Assembly (NCBI GenBank): GCA_038277395.1
Contig: CM076197.1
Span: 103,690,442 to 103,754,441, forward strand
Length of the DNA stretch: 64,000 bases
Source of the DNA: Dryocosmus kuriphilus
Taxonomy: Eukaryota; Arthropoda; Insecta; Hymenoptera; Cynipidae
Direction: 5' to 3'
Shown: one piece after another, positions 50,111-59,944 of the stretch
Numbering within the stretch: the stretch's first letter is position 1
How the letters are laid out: every line of letters starts with the position of its first letter
Program-made: the position numbers and the translations under genes
The notes under the pieces: model-generated
What the model saw: the letters and a program-made list of their open reading frames with translations, nothing else
Database searches by the model: none
What the model was told of the DNA's origin: nothing

Positions 50111-50474
50111 CTCAAAACCCGTAAAAGGGAAGGGAGTTTAAAAACTATTATACAATACTCAATAATTATATGTTCATTAGTGTAATTAATATTAAAATAT
50201 AACTGAAGCAATTATATTTATGACTTTGAAAAAGAGCATAGTTTGAAGAAAAAACGTTTTTTCTAGTAGATGAATAAGACTGAGAAATCTAGAAAATATG
50301 TTTTTCTCTGGTTTCATAACAAATTGAGTTTAATTCGGCTCAAGTTTGTATGCATGTTTTGTGCTGAGCAACTTTGGTAAACATTAGAGTTTCCTAGAAA
50401 CCCCACAGCTTAGGCACCTGCCGTTGTCCTGTATTGACGACTCAGGTGCGATGTTGCGTGGTCAATAAATATTC

Positions 50475-50645
50475 TCATACACGCGCAAGTTGACAGATAT
50501 AAAAACCACAGGACTTCTATGCAAAACCGACCAGTTGATTGTTCGCAGTCGCACCCTTCCTAACAGTTTGACCCGCATTGAGGGAAAAATTATATCTAAA
50601 AGATTCATTCCTTCTTCGCTCGCTTCGTCGCTCGGTCACATTCTG
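50475..50645 (+). promoter_or_regulatory. Possible promoter and 5' exon of a downstream gene
   Basis: A TATA-like agatataaaaaccac lies near 50495. A G+C-richer stretch after it (cgctcgcttcgtcgctcggtc) ends in a good splice donor, cattctg|gtaagttttt, at 50645. It could be the non-coding first exon of the small gene with exons at 52764 and 53360. This is inferred from signals only. Confidence 0.3.
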
Positions 50646-51189
50646 GTAAGTTTTTCTTTTTAAGTTTGTCATTTTTTATTTATAATTTATTTTTATCTTA
50701 ACAATTACAGGAGTTCGTTAGTTTCATCGATTTGTTTTGATTCTGTATTTTTTATCACATGCATGCTTTCTTCTTTCTGCAAGGACAAACAGGCTAAATA
50801 TATAACTTTTGTTAAACAAAGAAAAAAAATAGTAGAAGAATACGAAGGACCAGGTCCTTTAATTTCTTCAAGTTTCTTGAAGTTAACAAAAATAGTGTTC
50901 AAATTTAAATGAAAGGATAATAGCAAGAACTTTTTCACTTATTTTGTGTGTTTTAAAATAATAATTTATTAATATGGGAATTTGTTAATTACATCGTTTC
51001 CGTTTTCATTCTCGTTTTTTTTTTTAAAAATATATGTATTATCCTTTCTCCTTTCTACGAAAACAAAAAGGATGAATAACTTTTGCCTTGGTGGAAAAAT
51101 TTTTTCATCACATTTTTTATTTTCGTGTGTCATGATAATTGGTCTCTTTATAGATTTTGCAATTTTCTTAATCTTTACCATGCCCTTGC

Positions 51190-51311
51190 CATAGGGCCGA
51201 AGAGGGGGGGGGGGGGGGGGGGATAGGGTACGTTTCCCCCCGGGCCCGTAGTTCACGGGGCCCGGTGCTTGACTATAGTGTAATTTTCAAAAGATGTTTT
51301 TGAAAGACTAA

Positions 51312-51398
<87 letters not shown>

Positions 51399-52285
51399 GC
51401 AATATTACAGTCCTATTGGTAAATGACATTTTCAAAAAATGAAAATACAACACATCTAATTCGAAGTGGAATCTCATTTTATATGAATGAAATTTTACAA
51501 ATATTTTCTAAGTGGCAAAAATGTGAGAGTACGATACAAATTTTGTGTCCCGGTCAGGGTTGCACAGTGACGCCATAGATATAACGTACGCGTAACTCGA
51601 AGTTTCATACGTATAATACATCAAAAAGGTAATATAAGATGGCGGATTTCAAATTAGGAAAAAAGGGAAAAAAGGCATGACATAACCTCACTTTTGTGAC
51701 AATGACAGAAAATTTTGAAAATAAGGTTTTTTACGTACGCAACCCTGGTCCCGGTACACATAAAGATTAGTGCGCTACACACATAATCTTGGGGCCCCTT
51801 CCAGTAGTTATAAACTTCAAACTTTTAATCTTTCATTACAAAAAAGAAATATATGAAGCTTCAAGTAGTAATTGAAAATAAACTGCACATTTATTTCTGT
51901 CGAAATTTCTGTGCAAACTTTTAAGTGATCTGTCAGTTATTCTAAAAATATCGTAAGCCAACCTGAGTCAATAAAATTTTCATGCCAATTTATATTCGAG
52001 ATTTTTTAATTTTTGTATCTTCATCAAAGTTTTCCCTTGATTCCCTACTCGATTATCATTGGGTCATAATTTATATTCTACGCTAATTGTTAACTTTGAG
52101 AACAAAAAGGATATTCAGAATTGGAAAAACATGTAATATGAACAATAAATAGAAATAACGTAAAATTTAAGTAATGCTTCCGGGAAATGAAAAAGCTGTG
52201 ATATAAGTAAGTCTGGGGGGGGGGGGGGGATTACAGAACCCCCCGGGCCCGGATTTTCTCTCGACGCCCCTGCCTTGCCATCTTC
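51190..52285. repeat. Pair of G-run/ccccccgggcccg repeats and a (TA)n microsatellite
   Basis: Two G+C-rich pieces, about 51190-51285 and 52210-52285, each have a run of more than 12 G followed by ccccccgggcccg. They appear to be members of one small repeat family. Between them, 51314-51397 is a perfect (TA)n of about 42 units. The rest of 50650-52760 is A+T-rich with no gene that I can support. Confidence 0.5.
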
Positions 52286-52763
52286 AAGAACTTCTTTAGA
52301 AAGACTCCGTTCAAGGGCCACAATAATCGATTCCTTCCGGAAGTTGTATAATGGAAAACCTTCACTAAAACATTCTTTTTTTTATCCAAATAGATGCATT
52401 AGTTCGATTACGTGCCTTGAAGCAAATGGGAATAAATGACGCAGTTTTGAAATGGGATGTGGATCGAGTACTGATGTCATAAAAAACGTAGCTCCTTCCG
52501 AACATGAAAAAGCACTTTCGCCTAGGAATTCGGTCCCTAATTCCAGAGGTTCGCCATTGCACGCCAACAATAATTCAGAGAAATTTTTTCGTACGCCTCT
52601 TTCTTTACAATTCAATTTAATCCTATAATTAAATATAAAAATTTTAATTTAATGAAATGATCTACAAATTTGCTCATCAGTATATATTAAAAACATCTTA
52701 AATTGGATTATGCTTCTTGAATGTTGATCGTGGATCGAAAATGAAGAAATTTTCTTTATACAG

Positions 52764-53422
52764 CTCAACCTTTGGCTTTCGAAGTTCCCATAAATGACGA
52801 AGAAACGTCTATAATTAAGAAGCATCCTCCAATGAAGTTTCAGCGGCTTGAAGAGCAACAGTTGCCAGAACCAGAAGTGACCTTGAAAATGTTGCTAAAG
52901 CGACAGGCAGAGGCTGAAATAAGAAGACAAAGGGTACGTTCATCTTGTAATTAAGCCACTCTATAACTAAGCACAACCTTTCATGATTGCAAAACGAAAT
53001 TCACCTCTCATCCATCTACATAATTTTCTTATTTTTGATATGTTTTCTCATTATAAAACATTTAAAAGACATTTTTCACTCATTTTTAAAATATTAAAAT
53101 AATTTAATAACATTTATTCTTGAATTGTACAAAGAGCGATCAAAATAATCGTCTCAGAAAGTTTTGAAATGTTTTGAAAAATGATTAAAATTTTTAGTCG
53201 CAAATCAACATCTGCGGTAGCAAAATACAGTTTTTTAGTCCGTAGATTTTAGGTAAAGAAATTTTAACGATTTTTGGATTTAAAAATTGAAATGATAAAA
53301 GTTGGATTAGAATCCTGTAAAATTAACTTTATTAAATGCCTTTAATTAAATTATTTCAGATACTGAATTTGCGGGTACAGTCAGCGCAGCATTTTCAACA
53401 AAAAATTCGCACTCCCTCGTAA
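52764..53422 (+). CDS. Two 3' exons of a small protein, weakly stathmin-like
   Basis: Exon 52764-52933 (after tttatacag) and exon 53360-53422 (after ttatttcag) join in phase and end in TAA. The visible 77 residues contain LAFEVPINDEE near the start and LKMLLKRQAEAEIRRQR at the exon junction. Spacing and character recall the stathmin pattern (LSYEVIL, then a charged helix KLKAAEERR). Similarity is short, so the family is a guess. Upstream coding exons were not found. Confidence 0.35.
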
Positions 53423-53429
53423 CGCGAGC

Positions 53430-54080
53430 AATTCTTTCGCACATCATGTTATTACTATGTTCACGATTTATTATCAAGTTTATTACCTACAAAGGCAAAG
53501 CGATACGACAAAATGTAAGTTTTTTCTACGGAATAATTTTCTGGGAAAATTCTGTTTGAATATACTCTAAAAACTTATAACAATTAGAAATTTCTATATA
53601 TAATTATAGATATCTAGTGGTTTTAAAAATGTCCTTTTTAAGTCTGCATTTATTAACAAATTATACGTTTATGAAGAAAATTGTGTATTCTTCGCATGCC
53701 TGATATAATCATTTCTCTTTAATGCATGTTCTACACTGATTTTTTTCTGTTTATTACGTATTAATTTCGATTTTTATATTTTCTTGTAAAGTGATTCTTC
53801 AACGTAATTCACAGTTTTGTGTTCCTTTTGACATATTTACTGCTGAAATATTCAGTGGGTCAGTTATTTTCATAGTATCAGATGAGCGATTCATACAAAC
53901 CAAACACGCGAATATTGATTCGCACATAAAGCCCTAAAGGAAAACATGCAGGGTCAGTGACTCGTTTTAAAAAACGGTTAAAAGGTTTATTTATTGATTA
54001 AAATTTTTTAAAATAGAATAATTTTGGTTGACAAATTAGATGCACATAATTTTTTCAAAATGGATATATATATATATATA
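53430..54080. other. A+T-rich spacer
   Basis: No gene recognised. It ends in a tatata/gtgtgtg microsatellite at 54065-54105, which borders the fold-back element. Confidence 0.35.
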
Positions 54081-54410
54081 TACATGTGTGAGTGTGTGTG
54101 TGTGTGTAAAAAAATTAGGGTGGGTTGGAAAAAAAATTTTGAATTTCAAAGTGCCACAGGACCTAAAAGTTTGTGTATGCTAGAAAAGCGCTAAATATAT
54201 TTTGTGCCTGATACATTTATAAATTTTGATGAGTCTTGCCTGCTGGAATTTGTAGTTTAGATTATTGCCAATATATTATCTTGAATGATAAAAATAACAA
54301 AAAGTATTTCGAAAAACTGCATAATTCCACTAAAATTGGCCAAAAATGGCTAAAATTGACATTTTTTTTCATTTTAAACACCCCTAAAATACATGAAACT
54401 AATACTAAAA

Positions 54411-54541
54411 ATCTGCCCGCTTCGCGGGCACATTCTCATCGCGCGCTTTGCGCGAAGAATGAGCGCGCCTAAGGCGCACGTCTGTTGACACTCGCGCTTC
54501 GCGCTCGATAAATTATTCACCTCGCGCTACGCGCTCGGTGT
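54411..54541 (+). repeat. G+C mini-hairpin array, copy 1
   Basis: Successive short perfect stems with 3-nt loops: gcccgc-ttc-gcgggc (54415-54429), gcgcgctttgcgcg, gcgcc-taa-ggcgc, gcgc-ttc-gcgc and gcgc-tac-gcgc. It lies in otherwise A+T-rich DNA. A weaker tail of hairpins (ttaagg...ccttaa, and gcttcgcgctcg) continues to 54660. Confidence 0.75.
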
Positions 54542-54769
54542 TTATGGGTCGTATAAACCTTTAAATTAAAAATTACAAAAGAAATTATTTTACTTAAGGC
54601 TCTATCGCCCTTAAGGAATACATTCTCATCATGACACTCGTGCTTCGCGCTCGATAATTACATTCTTTAAAACACTTTGTAGATTGGTAAAGTTTTTTTG
54701 TGATTTTCCAAATTTTCACTATGCAGGATTTCGATTCTTAAAAGTAAAACGATGAGTCTTATTAATAAA

Positions 54770-55320
54770 TTTTGTAGCTCTTTCCAAGGTGAACAATTCT
54801 GCTTGTTAATATTTTCTCATATCTTGCATAGTTTTGCTGAAAAGTGGTTTTCTTTATATTTCATAACATATTTCACGAATAACTCAAAAACTACGCGTCT
54901 GGTCGAAAAAATGATAGCAAATTTGTAGATCTTTTTGAGGCGAACAACTTTGTTTATTATTATTTTTCCGTATCTTGCATAGTTTGGCGGGAAATTGGAA
55001 ATTTTTGATTTTTAATAACGTTTTATCGATTACAAAAAAAACCGTGCATTTTATCAAAAAATAGTTAAAACAAAATTTGTATATCTTTTTAAATTGAACA
55101 ACTTTGTTCTTTGCCATTTTTTCTTATATTGAATATTTTGGCGGGAAACCAGAGTTTTTTAATTTTAATAGCGTTTTCTTGATTAAAACAAAAACCGTTC
55201 ATTCTATTAGAAAACGGTTAAGACAAAATTTGTAGATTTTTTTTGAGATAAACAATTTTACTCTCTTACATTTTCTTTTATCTCTCAAAGTTGTGCCGGA
55301 AAATGGATTTTTTGATTTTG
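54770..55320 (+). repeat. ~153-bp tandem subunits, array 1
   Basis: Four diverged units share the order aaattt-gtag-at-cttttt, gaacaa, ttt-ctTATcTtgcatagtTTgg-cgggaaa. The gaacaa anchor recurs at 54791, 54942, 55096 and 55250, spacings of 151, 154 and 154. The units show no consistent reading frame. Confidence 0.7.
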
Positions 55321-55322
55321 TG

Positions 55323-56035
55323 AAAACCGTTTTTGATGGATAAAACCATAACGGTTGGTCAAAAACCGCTGGTTAACGAACTCGTCCTTTCTTTTTACCC
55401 CTTAAAGAAGTGTGCCAAAGCGCACTCCAATCCGATTAGTCCTTCGAAAGTTATCGTGGGAACAGACTCCAACGACGACAACGACGACGACGACAATAGA
55501 CAGACACCGTCGTAAAAACCGTTTTTTCGGATTCAATAGGTCTCAAAACGTGGAGATTTCATGAAATTCGCGAAAGTCAAATTTTACATAAATCTAATAC
55601 CTTCTCTGATGAGAATGTAAGAAGAGAGAAAAGCTATTAAATCTTGCATTTTGTTTTCTTCTCAAAAATATGGGTGCACATTTTTAATAATAAATCAGTG
55701 AAAAATGAAGATTTTTACATTCTCATCAGAGAAGGTATTAGATTTATGTAAAATTTGACTTTCGCGGATTTCATGAAATCTCCACGTTTTGAGACCTCTT
55801 GAATCCGAAAAAACGGTTTTTACGACGGTGTCTGTCTGTCTATTGTCGTCGTCGTTGTCGTCGTCGTCGTTGGAGTCTGTTCCCATGATAACTTTCGAAG
55901 GACTGATCGGATTGGAGTGCGCTTTGGTATACTTTTTTAAGGGGTAAAAAGAAAGGACGAGTTCGTTAATCAGCAGTTTTTGACCAACGGTTATGGTTTT
56001 ATCCATCAAAAACGGTTTTCACAAAATCAAAAAAT
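55323..56035. repeat. Head-to-head (GAC/AAC)n blocks with a conserved 50-codon ORF-like segment
   Basis: 55323-55620 and the reverse complement of about 55700-56035 are copies, forming a hairpin with a short loop. Each block reads ~50 codons (ITVGQKPLVNELVLSF, then NPISPSKVI) ending in an Asp/Asn run made by the gacaac microsatellite. Further copies: about 57031-57215 (+, stopped by TAG), 58287-58628 (-), 62594-62803 (-), 63419-63631 (-). Confidence 0.7.
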
Positions 56036-56245
56036 CTGCCCGCTGCGCGGGCACATTCTCATCGCGCGCTGCGCGCGCCGCGCTTCGCGCGAAGTATGAG
56101 CGCGCCTAGGGCGCGCGTCTGTTGGCACTCGTGCTTCGCGCTCGACATTTGACACGCGCTTCGCGCTCGATAAGTTATTTACGGCGCTCACGCTTCGCAC
56201 TTGATAGATTATTCACCTCGCGCTACGCGCTCGGTGTTTATGGCT
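56034..56245 (+). repeat. G+C mini-hairpin array, copy 2
   Basis: Same order as copy 1 but with extra hairpins. The first is gcccgc-tgc-gcgggc: identical stem, different loop base. It includes gcgcgc-tgc-gcgcgc and gcgcgcctagggcgcgc. Confidence 0.75.
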
Positions 56246-56464
56246 CGCAGAAACCTTTAAATTAAAAATTACAAAAGAAATTATTTTACTTAAGGCTCTA
56301 TCGCCCTTAAGGCATACATTCTCATCATGACACTCGCGCTTCGCGCTCGATAATTACATTTTTTTAAAACACATTACAGATTGGTAAAGTTTTTTAGTGA
56401 TATTCCAAATTTCGCAATAGAGGATTTCGATTCTTAAAAGTAAAACGATGAGTCTTATGAATAA

Positions 56465-57020
56465 CTTTTGTAGCTCTTTTCAAGGTGAACAATTCTACTT
56501 GTTAATATTTTCTCATATCTTGCACAGTTTTGCTGAAAAGTGGTTTTCTTTATATTTCATAACATATTTCACGAATAACTCAAAAAATACGCGTCTGCTC
56601 AAAAAAATGATAGAGAGCAAATTTGTAGATCTTTTTGAGGCGAACAACTTTGTTTATTATTATTTTTCCGTATCTTCCATAGTTTGGCGGGAAATTTGAA
56701 ATCTTTAATTTTTAATAACGTTTTATCGATTAAAACAAAAACCGTGCATTTTATCAAAAAATGGTTGAAACAAAATTAGCAGATCTTTTTAAATTGAACA
56801 ACTTTGTTCTTTACTATTTTTTTGTATCTTGAATATTTCGGCGGGAAACCACAGTTTTTTAATTTTAATAGCGTTTTCTTGATTAAAACAAAAACCGTTC
56901 ATTTTATCGAAAAACGGTTAAGACAAAATTTGTAGATTCTTTTGAGATGAACAATTTTACTTTCTTACGTTTTTTTTGTATCTCTCATAGTTTAGTCGGA
57001 AAATGAATTTCTTGATTTTG
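56465..57020 (+). repeat. ~153-bp tandem subunits, array 2
   Basis: Anchors at 56487, 56642, 56796 and 56949, spacings of 155, 154 and 153. Sequence is close to array 1 unit by unit, so the four-unit array was duplicated as a block. Confidence 0.7.
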
Positions 57021-57332
57021 TGTAAACAGTTTTTGATGCATAAAACCATAACCGTTGGTCAAAAACCGCTGGTTAACGAACTCGTCCTTTCTTTTTGGAC
57101 CTTAAAGTAGTGTGCCAAAGCGCAATCTAATCCGATTAGTCCTTCGAAAGTTATCGTGGGAACAGACGACAACGACAACGACGACAACGACGACAACGCC
57201 AACAGACAGACAGACACGGTCGTAAAAACCATTTTTTTCGGATTCAGGAGGTCTCAAAACGTGGAGATTTCATGAAATCCGCGAAAGTCAAATTTTGCTT
57301 AAATCTAATACCTTCTCTGATGAGAATGTAAA

Positions 57333-57960
57333 AATCCATTTTCCGGCTAAACTATAAGAGATACAAAAAAATGTAAGAAAGAAAATTATTCATCTCAAAG
57401 AAATCTACAGATTTTGTTTTAACCCTTTTTGTGATAAAATGAACGGTTTTTGTTTTAATCAAGAAAACGCTATTAAAATTAAAAAACTCTGGTTTCCCGC
57501 CAAAATATTCAAGATAAAAAAATGGCAAAGAACAAAGTTGTTCAATTTAAAAAGATCTACAAATTTTGTTTTAACAATTTTTTGATAAAATGCACGGTTT
57601 TAGTTTTAATCGATAAAACGTTATTAAAAATCAAGATTTTTAAATTTTTGCCAAACTATGCAAGATACGGAAAAATAAGAATAAACAAAGTTGTTCGCCT
57701 CAAAAGGATCTACAAATTTGCTCTCTATCATTTTTTTGAACAGACGCGTAGTTTTTGAGTTATTCGTGAAATATGTTATGAAATATAAAGAAAACCACTT
57801 TTCAGCAAAACTATGCAAGATATGAGAAAATATTAACAAGCAGAATTGTTCACCTTAGAAAAAGCTACAAAATTTATTTATAAGACTCATCGTTTTACTG
57901 TTAAGAATCGAAATCCTGTATTGTGAAAATTTGGAAAATCACAAAAAAATTTTTCCAATC
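57333..57960 (-). repeat. ~153-bp tandem subunits, array 3 (inverted)
   Basis: Reverse-complement copy of the four-unit array, directly after the end of the third DN block. It ends at the hairpin tail near 57985. Confidence 0.65.
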
Positions 57961-58110
57961 TACAATGTGTTTTAAAAAATGTAATTATCGAGCGCGAAGA
58001 GCGAGTGTCATGATGAGAATGTATTCCTTAAGGGCGATAGAGCCTTAAGTAAAATAATTTCTTTTGTAATTTTTAATTTAAATGTATAATGTATATACGA
58101 TCTATAAACA

Positions 58111-58227
58111 CCGAGCCCGTAGCGCGAGGTGAATAATCTATCGAGCGCGAAGCGCGAGTGCCAACAGACGCGCTCATACTTCGCGCGGAGCGCGTGACGA
58201 GAATGTGCCCGCGAAGCGGGCAGATTT
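58111..58227 (-). repeat. G+C mini-hairpin array, copy 3 (inverted)
   Basis: Reverse orientation of copies 1 and 2. It includes agcgcgaggtg, gagcgcgaagcgcgag and, last, gcccgc-gaa-gcgggc (ttc loop when inverted). Confidence 0.75.
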
Positions 58228-58463
58228 CTGTAGTTATTTTAATCTGATTTCAAAGGCTATATCTTACTGAAGAATGCGTGATTTTATCAGATTTTTACAT
58301 TCTCATCAGAGAAGGTATTAGATTTATGCAAAATTTGACTTTCGCGGATTTCATGAAATCTCCACGTTTTAAGACCTCCTGAATCCGAGAAAATGGTTTT
58401 TACGACCGTGTCTGTCTGTCTGTTGGCGTTGTCGTCGTTGTCGTTGTCGTCGTTGTCGTCGTT

Positions 58464-58495
<32 letters not shown>

Positions 58496-58649
58496 CTGTT
58501 CCCACGATAACTTTCGAAGGACTAATCGGATTGGATTGCGCTTTGGCACACTTCTTTAAGGTCCAAAAAGAAAGGACGAGTTCGTTAACCAGCGGTTTTT
58601 GACCAACGGTTATGGTTTTATCCATCAAAAACGGTTTTCACAAAATCAA

Positions 58650-59290
58650 AAAATCCATTTTCCGGCTAAACTATCAGAGATACAAAAAAAACGTAAGGAA
58701 GTAAAATTGTTCATCTCAAAAAAATCTACAAATTTTGTCTTAACCGTTTTTTGATAAAATGAACGGTTTTTGTTTTAATCAAGAAAACGCTATTAAAATT
58801 TAAAAACTGTGGTTTCCCGCCAAAATATTCAAGACACCAAAAAATGGTAAAGAACAAAGTTGTTCAATTTCAAAAGATCTACAAATTTTGTTTTAACCAT
58901 TTTTTCATAAAATGCACGGTTTTGGTTTTAATCGATAAAACGTTATTAAAAATTAAAGATTTCAAATTTTCCGCCAAACTATCGAAGATACGGAAAAATA
59001 ATAACAAACAAAGTTGTTCGTCTCCAAATTGTCTACAAATTTGCTCTCTATCATTTTTTTGATCAGACGCGTAGTTTTTGAGTTATTCGTGAAATATGTT
59101 ATTATGAAATATAAAGAAAACCACTTTTCAGCAAAACTGTGCAAGATATGAGAAAATATTAACAAGCAGAATTGTTCACCTTGAAAAGAGCTACAAAAGT
59201 TATTCATAAGACTCATCGTTTTACTTTTAAGAATCGAAATCCTCTATTGCGAAATTTGGAATATCACTAAAAAACTTTACCAATCTGTAA
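58650..59290 (-). repeat. ~153-bp tandem subunits, array 4 (inverted)
   Basis: Inverted array of four units between the DN block at 58287-58628 and the last hairpin array. One unit is interrupted by a small insertion (gttattatg) near 59100. Confidence 0.65.
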
Positions 59291-59430
59291 TGTGTTTTAA
59301 AAAAATGTAATTATCGAGCGCGAAGCGCGAGTGTCATGATGAGAATGTATTCCTTAAGGGCGATAGAGCCTTAAGTAAAATAATTTCTTTTGTAATTTCT
59401 AATTTAAAGGTTTATACGATCTATAAACAC

Positions 59431-59569
59431 CGAGCGCGTAGCGCGAGGTGAATAATCTATCGAGCGCGAAGCGCGAGTGCCAACAGACGCGCGCCCTAGG
59501 CGCGCTCATACTTCGCGCGAAGCGCGGCGCGCGTAGCGCGCGATGAGAATGTGCCCGCGCTGCGGGCAG
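59431..59569 (-). repeat. G+C mini-hairpin array, copy 4 (inverted)
   Basis: Mirror image of copy 2 in content. It includes gcgcgc-gta-gcgcgc and finally gcccgc-gct-gcgggc. Stems are as in the other copies and loop bases differ. Confidence 0.75.
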
Positions 59570-59944
59570 ATTTTTAATATTAGTTTCACGTATTCTAAAG
59601 GTGTTTAAATCGAAGAAAAACGTCAATTTTAGACATTTTTAGCCAGTTTTAGTGGATTTTTTATTTTTATCATTCAGGATATATTGTCAATAATGTAGGC
59701 TACAAATTCCAGTAAGCAAGAACCATCAAAATTTATAAACGTATCAGGCACAAAAGAAGCTTAGCGCTCATCGCTGTTTCAAACTTCAATACGCTTGCGA
59801 TTGCTAAATTATTTTTTCATCGAGCTCAAATTTTGCAGGATAAACAACTTCTAGCACACACAAACTTTTAGATCATGTGGCATTTTGAAATTCAAAAAAA
59901 ATTTTTTTCCGGTCCACCCATGTATATATATATATACATATATC

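Larger units (their letters stand above)
54100..59940. mobile_element. Large composite fold-back element
   Basis: The outer ends are inverted. Left: gggttggaaaaaaaattttg, then aatttcaaagtgccaca (54120-54160). Right: its complement at about 59875-59925 (tgtggcattttgaaatt), next to tatatatata on both sides. Shared terminal parts continue inward to the G+C hairpin blocks at 54411 and 59569. The order is: TIR; hairpins(+), 153-bp units(+), DN-repeat block(+), DN block(-); hairpins(+), units(+), DN block(+), units(-), hairpins(-); DN block(-), units(-), hairpins(-); TIR. No transposase or other known protein is encoded. Confidence 0.75.

Noticed and set aside
51253..51477. Ile-Tyr repeat protein over the (TA)n tract
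   Set aside because: Simple translation of a microsatellite.
52365..52615. Minus-strand ORF (RKNFSELLLACNGEPLELG...)
   Set aside because: It looks protein-like but I recognise no family, and frames on either side are closed with no clear splice sites. Possibly a transposon fragment.
54411..59569. CRISPR array or bacterial sequence, because of the regular G+C palindromes
   Set aside because: No regular spacers, the repeats lie inside an inverted eukaryotic-type element, and surrounding base composition is that of the host.
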